Part shown: piece by piece, positions 47,054 to 57,065 of the stretch
Layout: each line of letters opens with the position of its first letter
Numbering within the stretch: position 1 is the stretch's first letter
The notes under the pieces: generated by a model
Seen by the model: only the letters and a program-made list of their open reading frames with translations
Told to the model about the DNA's origin: nothing
Database searches by the model: none
Assembly: GCA_017591395.1 (NCBI GenBank)
Contig: WEDG01004105.1
Span: 97,018 to 161,017, forward strand
Origin: Schistocephalus solidus
Lineage: Eukaryota; Platyhelminthes; Cestoda; Diphyllobothriidea; Diphyllobothriidae
Direction: 5' to 3'
Length of the DNA: 64,000 bases
Translations under genes and position numbers: made by a program

Positions 47054-47764
47054 ACCACCGGAGGCTAAGCTGCATCAGCACACACTACCTACACCAATAC
47101 ATCGACTACACCCTCACAATCACCATTTACCAGAGTATATCACGGTTTCCTAGAAACCGTGGCTGGGAAGTCTGCCAATCTGACGCTTCCACCAGACCAC
47201 GCCGTCGGCTCAGTGTATGTGCTGTGTGTGTCGAGTGGCTGACCAGTGGACTGGGAGTCAGACGGCGATGGCTGCTCCATATCCCCTGAGTTTGTGAATC
47301 CTGGTGTGTGCGTTATGGGGGCCAGGTCGTGCTGTGGCGCGCGAAGACGGGTACGCCGATCCGTCAGCCATCGCGCCCACTCCCACATCAGGCAACTGAC
47401 CGGCTCGGACAGTAGTCTGACTGTGGGGTGGGGAGAGAGTGAGGTCGACAGCTCAGTGCATATTCCTCACTATAAACAATCTGACGCGCTTGAAACTATC
47501 ACGGTGCGCTAAAAGCCGTGGCTTGGAAGGTTGCCAACTGACGGGATAACTCGGACCGCGTGGTCAGCCCAATGTGTGTTTTGTGTGGAGTGGCTGACTG
47601 GCGGACTGAGAGTCAGGTTGCAATGGCTCCTTCTTAATGTGGCCTTTATGGCACTCCCACACCGTGGGATCCGAGCCAGGTGTGGTGGCACGCCCAGGGG
47701 CGGCTCCGGCCGCGCCAGCCACCTGCGCCCTCTCCCATCTCCGGTCTTCTTGACTCTGTCTTGA
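47054..47764 (+). other. 3'UTR of copy 3 and start of the next 5'UTR
   Basis: The hairpin is repeated at 47141-47161. A few differences from the other units occur near 47369 and 47426. No coding sequence. Confidence 0.6.
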
Positions 47765-48893
47765 CACCGGGCTCAGGTGGGGGAGGAGGAGAGAGTGCGG
47801 TAGCTGCAGCGCAAGGCTACTATCACTTAAAACTAATTCACGCGCAAGTCACCGTCCCTGCACCACCTGGTGTGGAGCATACGGTGGACCTCGTCGAAAT
47901 CGACGGTCGAACTGTCGTGTGTGCCCCTAAACGGGCCACGTGTGATGCGTTGGGCCAACACGGGGCCCATAGGGCACGGCATGCGTATTCGGGTTGCGCC
48001 CCCATAACAAATGCCGAACATGGAGGTGTGGTGGCACGCCTAGGGGCGGCTAGGACTTAGGGGACCCAGCCGCGCCAGCCACCTGCGTCCTCTCCCGCCT
48101 CCGGTCTTCTTGACTCTGTCTTGACACCGGGCTCAGGTGGGGAGGAGGAGAGAGTGCGGTAGATGCAGCGCAAGTCTACTATCACTTTAAACTAAATCAC
48201 GCGCAAGTCACCGTCCCTGCTCCACTTTCCCATGGAGCATACGGTGGACATCGTCGGACTACGACGGTCGAACTGTCGTGTGTGTGGGGTGTAGGGGTAC
48301 TAGTTAGGGGCAGCACCACACAGCTTGCATTTGGTCGCTCCATTTGTCTCGTACAGGTGGTGAATGCTCCTGTGGCCGCCTCTAACTGGTACCCAACTCT
48401 CACCTGTGGCTCCTAGAAGTTGGGTTCTTCCCAGCGGCCACACCCCGGGCAACCGTCACGACCGGCGGGCTAAACCAGGTGAGGGTCTCCGGTGTTGTGT
48501 GTGCCTCCACACCCGGTATGTCTGACTCCCGAACTTCCCATCTCCCCCTCTCAAAAAGTCCTACGGTGGGGGCGACAGCAACCCCGTAGGCGGCCCAGAC
48601 TAACTCGGGTCGTTCTTCCACTAAAACAAAACCGTGACCCATAGTGGAGTTCGGCAGCCGTCTGGGATGTCCGAGCAGCCCTATTTAGGGATAGCACTGC
48701 TTGCCTCCTCGCGGAGGAAGGGGCTAGAAAATGTGCCCTAAAAAATGCTGGTTCTCACGTCTTCTGCAGCCGGCCGCGGCTCGCAGATCGCAAACTACGC
48801 GGTCGTAAAACTCAAACAAACAACAATACCCCCCGTCCCCATCCCCCTCGCCATAGTCTCCAGACTGCTCGGGTGAGTCCACTCACACTAGCC
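47765..48893 (+). mobile_element. 5'UTR-only copy of the zinc-finger element
   Basis: A full leader with two monomers, at about 47765 and 48125. They are separated by a block not seen in copies 1-3 (47925-48060, including a second gene-like 'CACGCCTAGGGGCGGCT' piece). The (TG)n tract is almost gone. The leader ends at 48893, just 26 bp into the endonuclease frame ('CACTCACACTAGC'), and then changes abruptly to unrelated AT-rich DNA. Confidence 0.75.
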
Positions 48894-50075
48894 AAAAATT
48901 GCCAACACCGGTAGGGCGTCCTGCAGTCCTTATAGATAGCTGAAAACTCCCAAATGACCCAGTGATTTTTCGGATACCAATCGAAGGTATGCCTGAAATC
49001 AAGTAAAACTGCTTAAAAATTAAAACAACCAAAAGGTTCGAAGAGCAGCATAATGGAAGCAGAGGTCAAACGAAGAGTGCACAAGTGCAGGTTTCGGTGA
49101 GAAATTTAAAAGTATTTTTAAGAGACAAGTAGCACTCGAGTGTAAAAATTAATTTTATTGTTGAGGCAAAGTCTCAGCAGTGATACCTTGCTCCCGTCAC
49201 CACGTCCGCTTTTTCTCATCTGCTTCCCTGATCCTGCACTTTCCCTTAAGTCGGCTGCCATCTGTCTAGACCTCCGATCAACACACTGCAGTCCCGCTCG
49301 CTCTCCCTGTCAAAAACATCCGGACTGGGCGACACGCAATCTCGTAGCCGGCCCAGACTGCTGTATTAAGCATGAATTCAGGCGGAAATGTGTAGCCGTC
49401 TAGAATGTGTAAATTGTGCAATTAACAGAATATTTCCCTTCATTCTCACGGGAAGGGATGAAATTGTCTTCCTAATTAAATGTGAACCCAGACTATTTAC
49501 AGCAGACTGCCCATCTAAAATGTAAAACGAACAGGAAAATTCCTGGATATCAATAAACGTTGAAATTTATCCAATTTCGATATGTTTGGATTACGTATGT
49601 GGCGAGGACATTTGTCCTGATTTCCTGCCACGTATCCTGTGCCTGTAAGGCTGTGGATATGATATTGACAGTTTGTTGATTGTACAGAGTTCTCGTTGTC
49701 TCGCAGACGAGTTCTTGCTCAAGGTGGTAGCCATGACAGTTGGGTAAAATGCGGGCGAAGATATCGCCATCAGGACTGGCCGGGGGTGATTGCCCTATGA
49801 TTTTTTGAAAATTTACTGAGATCCATACAGGACAAACATAATTGGGTCCTTGAAGTACGCTGCGATACGTACTTATTCTCATATTGCCAGGTCATTGAGA
49901 CTAGCTGGTCCAAGAGTTGGATACCACAGTGCTTGTAGATTTCGGATGCAATTCAGTGCAGAAGGATTTTCACTTGAAATATGCTGTACTACCTGAGTGA
50001 ATCCGTCCGAGGGAGCGAGCGCTCGAGGTCAGCTTTTGCGACCGCCGGAAATAGACTACCGATGGCCTTCTGGCA
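48894..50075. other. Mosaic insert with old element fragments
   Basis: About 1.2 kb lie between two 5'UTRs. A diverged plus-strand 5'UTR piece is visible near 49310-49420 ('GTCAAAAACATCC', 'CGTAGCCGGCCCAGACT', 'GTGTAGCCGTCTAGAATGT'), and a minus-strand RT fragment follows. The rest is unrecognised AT-rich DNA. Confidence 0.55.
49590..49765 (-). pseudogene. Diverged RT fragment of the zinc-finger element family, inverted
   Basis: The minus-strand translation 'IFARILPNCHGYHLEQELV' and, further on, 'WQEIRTNVLATYV' aligns with '[19 protein letters not shown]' and '[13 protein letters not shown]' of the array RT at the expected spacing. It is heavily diverged between them. It covers the region just before RT motif A and ends before it. 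It is opposite in strand to the 5'UTR piece just upstream. Confidence 0.6.
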
Positions 50076-52055
50076 GGTTTTTGGGGTGTAGGGGTACTAG
50101 TTAGGGGTAGCACCACAGAGATAGCATTTGGTCGCTCCATTTGTCTCGTACAGGCGGTGAATGCTCCTGTGGCCGCCTCTAACTGGTACCCAACTCTCAC
50201 CTGTGGCTCCTAGAAGTTGGGTTCTTCCCAGCGGCCACACCCCGGGCAACCGTCACGACCGGTGGGCTAAACCAGGTGAGGGTGTGTGTGCCTCCACACC
50301 CGGTATGTCTGACTCCCGAACTTCCCACCTCCCCCTCTCAAAAAGTCCTACGGTGGGGACGACAACAAACCCGTAGGCGGCAGAGACTAACTCGGGTTGT
50401 TCACCCACTAAAACAAATCCGTGACCCATAGTGGAGTTCGGCAGCCGTCTGGGATGTCCGAGGAGCCCTATTTAGGGATAGCACTGCTTGCCTCCTCGCG
50501 GAGGAAGGGGCTAGAAAATGTGCCCTAAAAAAATGCTGGTTCTCACGTCTTCTGCAGCCGGCCGCGGCTCGCAGATCGCAAACTACGCGGTCGTAAAAAT
50601 CAAACAAACAACAATACCCCCCGTCCCCATCCCCCTCGCCATAGTCTCCAGACTGCTCGGGTGAGTCCACTCACACTCGCAGCCTGGAATGTTCGTTCCC
50701 TTTTAGACTATCCTAGGAGCAACCGGCCGGAACGGAGGACGGCGCTAGTCGCTCGGGAAATAGCGTGCTACAAGGTGGACATTGCTGCTCTCAGCGAGAC
50801 CCGATTCTCTGAGCAGGGTCAGCTGGAGGAGGTGGGGGCCGGCTACACCTTCTTCTGGAGCGGCCGGCCAAAGGCAGAGCGACACGACGCTGGTGTTGCC
50901 TTTGCCATCCGTAACGACATCGTGGGACGTCTGCCCTGTCTGCCGCAGGGTATCAATGATCGCCTGATGAGCCTCCGCCTGCCTCTTCGGGGAGACCAGT
51001 TCGCCACCATCATCAGCACCTACGCTCCCCCAATGACGAGGTCTGATGCGGCGAAGGACAAATTCTACGAGGACCTGCACGCCTTGCTGGCGAATGTGCC
51101 GAAAAAGGACAAGTTAATTGTCCTTGGTGACTACAACGCCCGCATTGGGACGGACCACTCTGCCTGGCAGGGAGTGCTTGGTTCCCAAGGCCACGGTAGC
51201 TGTAACGATAACGGCCTTCTACTTCTGCGCACGTGTGCGGAGCACCGTCTCTTGCTGACCAACACCTTCTTCCGCCTTCCGACGCGGGAGAAGGCCACGT
51301 GGATGCACCCTCGGTCGCGGCGCTGGCATCTGCTGGACTAGGTTCTCGTCCGGAGGCGAGATCGACAGGACGTGCTGGTAACCAAGGCGATCCGCGATGC
51401 CGATGGTTGAACTGATCACCGCCTCGTCATCTCCCAGATGAGGCTCCGACTGCAACCCCGACGAAGGCCCCAAGGTAAGAGGCCACCATGTAAGTTAAAT
51501 ACTCTTTTATTAAATTTGCCTGCTCACTGTTTTGATTTCAGCAACCAAAAAACCGAGAAACTAGAGGACCTGCATGCTCCAGATGATAACGCTACCGTGG
51601 AGACATGATGGTGTCAACTGCGAAATGTCATCCAGTCCACCGCCCTCGATGTCCTCGGACGCGCACGCCATCGACACCAGGACTGGTTTGACGACAATGA
51701 CGCCGACATCAGCAACTTACTCACCGAGAAGAATGGACTACACAAAGCCTACATGGACCTTCAGACTGACGCCACCAAAGCAGCCTTTTTCAGATGCCGG
51801 CGCCTTGTACAACAACGGCTGCGGGAGATGCAGGATGTCTGGATTATCCGAAAGGCTGAGGAAATCCAGGGGTATGCGGACCGCAATGAAATGAAAAACT
51901 TTTTCAAAGCAATCAAGGCAATCTACGGCCCGTCTATCAAGGGGTCCGCACCGCTGCTCAGCTCTGACGGCACAACATTGCTGACAGAGAAATCGCAAAG
52001 TCTGAAGCGTTGGCCGAGCACTTCAGAAATGTCCTTAATTGCTCATCAGCCATCT
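50076..52055 (+). mobile_element. 3'-truncated zinc-finger non-LTR copy
   Basis: The fifth leader in the cluster, starting at 'GGGGTGTAGGGGTACTAG', followed by the endonuclease and the RT linker. It is more diverged from copies 1-3 than they are from each other. It stops at 52055, in the region before RT motif 0 ('SSAIS'), and is fused to a CR1-like RT. Non-LTR elements normally lose the 5' end, so a 3' loss points to recombination or deletion. Confidence 0.8.
50661..52055 (+). pseudogene. Endonuclease and RT linker, truncated copy
   Basis: The frame from GTG 50661 runs to a TAG at 51339-51341, where the array copies have TAT ('LLDYVL'). More lesions follow: TGG to TGA at 51408-51410, CGA to TGA at 51606-51608, and a missing G near 52013. 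Endonuclease residues AAWNVR, SETR and 'GDYNARIG' are visible; Phe to Tyr in the GDFNA motif is conservative. The site that has an extra A in copies 1 and 3 is in frame here ('AKDKFYEDL'), which shows the extra A is derived. It also retains the 67-bp AT-rich island. Confidence 0.8.
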
Positions 52056-53145
52056 CCACGTCTGCTATTGTGTCTATTTCGATTTCACCAAGGCCTTCGA
52101 TCGTGTTGACCATGCCCTTCTTCTCCTGAAACTCTCCTCTTTCGGTATATGTGGTAAACTTCTGAACTTGATATCTTCTTACCTGAGATCCCGCACACAA
52201 CATGTTAAGATCTCCAATGCTATCTCAAACTCGGCACGTGTGAGGAGTGGAATAATTCAGGGAACTGTGCTAGGCCCGCTTTTATTTTGTCTTTTTGTCA
52301 AGGATGTGCCAGGTTTATTTCGAAATGGTAGACCCTTTATGTATACTGACGATTTTAAAGTTGCCTATCGATACAAGCCGGCAGATCGCGACACCGTGCT
52401 TGATCTATTAAAAAATGATCTCGAGGCCTTTGCCCAGTGGTGCTGCACATGGCACCTTTCCCTTTCTTGGCACAAATGTTCTGTTATGGTTGTCGGTGAA
52501 AACCATCAGCCTCATCTAAGCATAGATGGCCACGATATAAATGTACCTGACGTTGTTAAGGACCTGGGCATATCATATTCCAACGGTCTCAATATTTCAG
52601 AGCATTGCGCCCTGATTGTCTCCAAAGCACGCAGAACTGCCGGGTTTGTCCTCCGAAATTTTAAAACTATTGATATTAGACTCCGCCTTTATTAAATGTA
52701 CGTTAGACCTGGCCTGGAATACTGCTCGTTTCTATTAAGCCTTCTGCGCGCTAGCGAACGGAAGAAAATATAATCGGTCCAGCACTTCTTCACGAAAATA
52801 TTTTTATCGTCGGAGCACCGTAATCTGTCGTATCAAGAACGCTGTGGGCTTGTAAACATTGATCCCTTATGGTTTCGCCGAGTGCAGAAGGGACTCTTTT
52901 TGCTGTTTAAGCTTTTGAACAGTCGTACATTTAATCCCCTTTTCACTGTGAGGCAGCTTGACCATCCTCGGCGCAGCAGTCAACGCAATGTCTTTTTATT
53001 TCTTCCATTAACTCACACAGTTAAGTATCGACGGTTCTTTTCGGTAAACGCCATGGCCATATGGAATAAACTTCCCCATAATATAAAAATCCAGCGGAGT
53101 TATTCTCTGTTTAAGATAACTTTTACTAGTTTTTTGCATTAAGAA
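52048..53145 (+). pseudogene. CR1/Jockey-like RT fragment
   Basis: It begins inside RT with 'DFTKAFDRVDHALL' (motif A). 'IIQGTVLGPLLF' (motif B) is at about 52255, and 'YTDDFKVAY' at about 52340 holds motif C as YTDD in place of YADD. The frame runs to a TAA at 52693, then continues as 'YVRPGLEYCS' with another stop. After a gap, a frame at 52882-53142 gives 'RNVFLFLPLTHTVKYRRFF' and 'NAMAIWNKLPHNIK', the usual C-terminal signature of CR1/Jockey-type RTs. It was a 5'-truncated insertion or a recombination partner of the preceding copy. Inactive. Confidence 0.75.
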
Positions 53146-56100
53146 CAGTTTCCAAGAATTCTGGGCACTGACACGGTAGAATCTGTTTTCTTGTCCGACG
53201 GAGTGCGCGGCATCTGAACCTGATCCCATGTGTTACCTTGAGGGATACGGCACCGTCTCTAGAGCCTGCACCCGTTGACTTCTTCGGCAGACAGTGAGCA
53301 ACCGTACACGGATTATTTCTTGCCTGGGGCAGAATCCCGGTTCCTAGCAAAGACAGAGAGACTGCATACAGGCTGCAATTGTGTTAGTCCTTCCCTGATC
53401 TGAATTGCTATCATCCTTACAGGCGGAAGTTTTTCCTCCTGAATAACATAAAGATAGGAAAAACATTTATAATGATATATATTCAGGAGTTTTTTTCAAT
53501 GCCAGCCTCTACCCACTGAATATTTCATCTGACAATGCCTGTAAACCGGCATTAAATACAACTATCATTATTATTCGCCAAATCCAGGCAACTGGAACCG
53601 CTTAGCGAGTGCACGGGGAACCCACACACAGTCATTACCCATACCTCAGTATACTCAGACAGCTTGAATAAATTCAGGCATTGCAGGGTATCAAGAACGC
53701 AAAAATTAAAAATGATATCACATACATCAGCAATAGTGATGATATAATACCAGAAACCGTCAGCTAGTCTCACAGATATTGTCAACAAGTTAACATCTCT
53801 TTACGAATTCAGATAAATGGATATTGTGTTTCGAGCATAAAATGGAAGCCGCTACACTGAATTTTTTATTTGCAGAGATACACCCATAGCTATGGAATGT
53901 CGAATTTTACCCTCATTCGAAAACAAGAAGTCTACGTCAAATGCTGCACACCAATTCTTTTCTCGAAATTTTCCCTTTCTAGCTGTTGTAAGCAAACACA
54001 GCTCCCCAATATCAGTGGCTTCAGTAACACCTGACTCTTTTTTGATCACATTGTACCCAATTTACGTTAAACATCCAACTTCGTCACATCTTGACGAAGC
54101 ATTTTAGATCAGAATATAAGTACAGATTTATTAGAACGCTGGAAACTAACAGTAATGTTTGGCAAAGGAAAGATTCATAATCGGCATCCAGGTCATAGGC
54201 TAGTGACTTGGTTTAAAAACTGGGCCAAGTTCGTCTCGTTCCTATTGGAGGCCAACCGGTCGCAGATGCTCAATCGAATATGCCTCGCTAAAGTCAGGAA
54301 AATCAAAGTATGTTCGTTCTTTCAGTTATGGAAGTAAAAATGTCATTTTAGTTGGAAAACTTGCTTAGTCTCCAGCGTCTACAATATATGCCTTAAATTT
54401 TGTCGTTTTTCCAACCACCAACTTGTCACACACACCACTTAATAAAGCCTACTCATGTGAATAGTTGTCATTTTCCTTACCCAACAACCTCCGACACTCC
54501 CTAATTAATCAAGCCTACTCATTATGTTAATTTTTTTTCCAAAACAAATGCGAAATCAGTCGTGATAAAAGTGTCTGAGCTAACAACTGTAACTTTTGGG
54601 ATTGATTCAGATGTTTTGTGCATTACATAATTTTTGACACTTTCCCTAATTTTGACTGGACGCTCGCTATAGATAATTTTAGTTTATCCGGACAAGGTCG
54701 CACTCTGTCAACTCAACAAAACATTTTGCCTAGTACTTTATGGCATAGCATCAAGACTTGTGCATAGAGGCAAGTTTGTAAACTCCCCACCATCCTAGTG
54801 TACTATAATCCTGGCAGGAGATATAAAGTTTGTTACGTACGACATGCAAAATGCCGGAATCTACGAAAGATTTATAATCACTCGCAAACCAGCAAGAACG
54901 CCTGTCTCAAATCTTTGATGTATTAATGAATTAACAAGCTAGAGGAAATGCTAATAGTAATATTATTTTGTTGTCAAATACTACCTTTTTGAAAAAAAGC
55001 TAAGATCTGAGAACGTGAACAAGTACTGAAATTACGACCAATAAAATAAAATACAAGTCTCAACTGCTAGTCGAAGCATACCAATTTTTGTGTGTGTATA
55101 CTTTTTTCAAACATCTCTATTTATATTTCTGCTTTTTATTTACAGTTAGCGAATATTTCACGATATTTACTCTGTCCTATCAATTGACAGTAAATTTTGA
55201 TCGTTATCTGTTTGCTTATCGAAACCTTCATACTATAAGGTTTCATAAAGCATTTACCGAATTAATAGGCGCTTGCGAGTCTTAAGACATTTCTTCAGGT
55301 ATTATACATTCTAAACTTTCCTTGGTTTACCTTATACCTGTAGACCCTCTGGTCGCTCAAGTGTACACTACAATAAACAGTAAAATAACTTTGTCTGGCG
55401 AAATAACCGATCGCCTGCTACATGAAAAAATATACCAATAACTCGGAAGGAGTTATTCAACTAACCTTTAAAGTCATTGGTGCAGGTTACTCCACAACTG
55501 TGGACCGGATAAAACGCAAGTTAAAAGTTATGCTCAGCATCTGTTTCTGCATAACTGTGCTTTAGGATGCAGAATCGAACCAATATTAATCGCTCTTTTC
55601 TTGCTTGATAATAGTAAATGTCCTACTTTTAAGGAAGGAAGTAATTCGAAAATTGTGACAAAAATCGCATCGCACAGTTTCCACTGATCTCACACAAACG
55701 CAGACGAACCAGAAAAATGTGACATTGTCGACAAGCATCACAGAAATTACAACTCCTGTTGCTATGGTCAGCCAGTCGCATCTAATGTCATCAATGGCCT
55801 CGCAGTATCAATCCCTAGGCAACAGTTTACGGGACCCGCCTACGGTTGATCTTGAGGATCTAAAGACAGTTATACGTTTTTTATACCCACACACATAACT
55901 CGTCAGTTAGTAACACTTTGTAGACCAAAGCAATTCCTTTGCTCAAAAAGAAGTCCGCCTGCAGTGTCAGCCACTGGAAAATTGATAAACTCCAGCTTCT
56001 CTACGAACAATGTTTCGTTAAGATCGCTTGCTACTCCCTATAACACCACGAACCCTTAAAAATCCACGTATGGCATCAGTTCCTATATCGAGGCTTCTTA

Positions 56101-56690
56101 ACCAAATATGCCAACATTTATGTCTAGGAGGGGTACCCCTGTTACTAACGCGGCAGTGCACACCCAATCCACAGCGCTTTTCACCCATGTTATTTTTCCC
56201 AGTTGATTCATAATACCAACGATCCTACTGGACTAGTAGACCCACCAGACCCTCTGTGTATATTTCAAGAGAATACCCTGCCCATGGGTTTCCTGGACAG
56301 ATACTGGTAGCCGGTTGAAGTGCTTAGTTCATCTGTTCGTCATTTCCTCCCCGATATCTTGCTCAATTCGGGGCCTATCGATTATGGAAACTGAGGCCAC
56401 CTCGCTTTTTGTTGTGCTGAATCCAATGCTCGAGCTCCAAATAATGCATAATATTCATGGCTATCTATTGTATACAAGGAAACAAGGAACTCGTAGGTAA
56501 ATACTTGTATGAATGAAGGTTAAAATGAGCTACATTTGTAATCGGGTACTATTTTAAGTGTTATATATGCGGGCAGTTAAAATATACGTGGAATGGTGGA
56601 TTCTCCAAGCTATGAGGAAAACAGATAAGGCGACATGTCCTATGTCCTCTAATCGTGAGGTTGAATTCAGAAAGCGCTTTTGTTCCCTCA
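53146..56690. other. No recognised gene over about 3.5 kb
   Basis: The first few hundred bases may be the 3'UTR of the CR1-like fragment. The rest is AT-rich with short frames only. No repeat or RNA gene is supported. Confidence 0.45.
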
Positions 56691-56697
56691 TGATACC

Positions 56698-56708
56698 ATA
56701 TGTATATG

Positions 56709-56773
<65 letters not shown>
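56698..56773. repeat. (TA)n microsatellite
   Basis: TATG/TATA-type repeats grade into a long pure TA run. They create spurious Tyr-Ile frames on both strands. Confidence 0.95.
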
Positions 56774-56777
<4 letters not shown>

Positions 56778-56852
56778 AAGACGTTATACCGTACTTCCGA
56801 CGTAGATACGAGCTAGATACTAGGAAGTACGGTATAACGTCTTTGCCATATA
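56769..56852. repeat. Perfect 30-bp inverted repeat
   Basis: Arms 56769-56798 and 56823-56852 are exact reverse complements around a 24-bp loop. The left arm merges with the (TA)n tract. It can form a strong hairpin. No gene is present. Confidence 0.9.
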
Positions 56853-56859
56853 AGATTCA

Positions 56860-57030
56860 TACTACTTGTAGTACTACTTGTTTGTAGAATGGGCATTACG
56901 TGGTTATTCCACAGTGGTTGATTGTCTTCGACCCAAATGTTCATTGAAATTTCGGGTCTGACCCTAAAACGTCATGTCCGAAGCACCTGACTCCATGTCC
57001 TGCACTTAATAATTTCAGAAATTATTTACC

Positions 57031-57033
<3 letters not shown>
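56860..57033. other. No recognised gene
   Basis: Short spacer without a supported feature. Confidence 0.5.

Positions 57034-57061
<28 letters not shown>
57034..57061. repeat. (TA)n microsatellite
   Basis: A TA run exactly at the 5' break of the CR1-like element. Confidence 0.9.

Positions 57062-57065
<4 letters not shown>

Larger units (their letters stand above)
42335..47764 (+). mobile_element. Zinc-finger non-LTR retrotransposon, array copy 3
   Basis: The third full unit, 5430 bp, with (TG)n at 42486-42521. It shares the extra A of copy 1 in the endonuclease, and the fourth-finger change of copy 2 ('GLAGHLRIH' instead of 'GLVGHLRIH'). Confidence 0.9.

Noticed and set aside
31490..47764. 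LTR retrotransposon or satellite DNA
   Set aside because: No LTRs, protease or integrase are present, and each unit codes for an APE-type endonuclease and RT. It is a non-LTR element in tandem.
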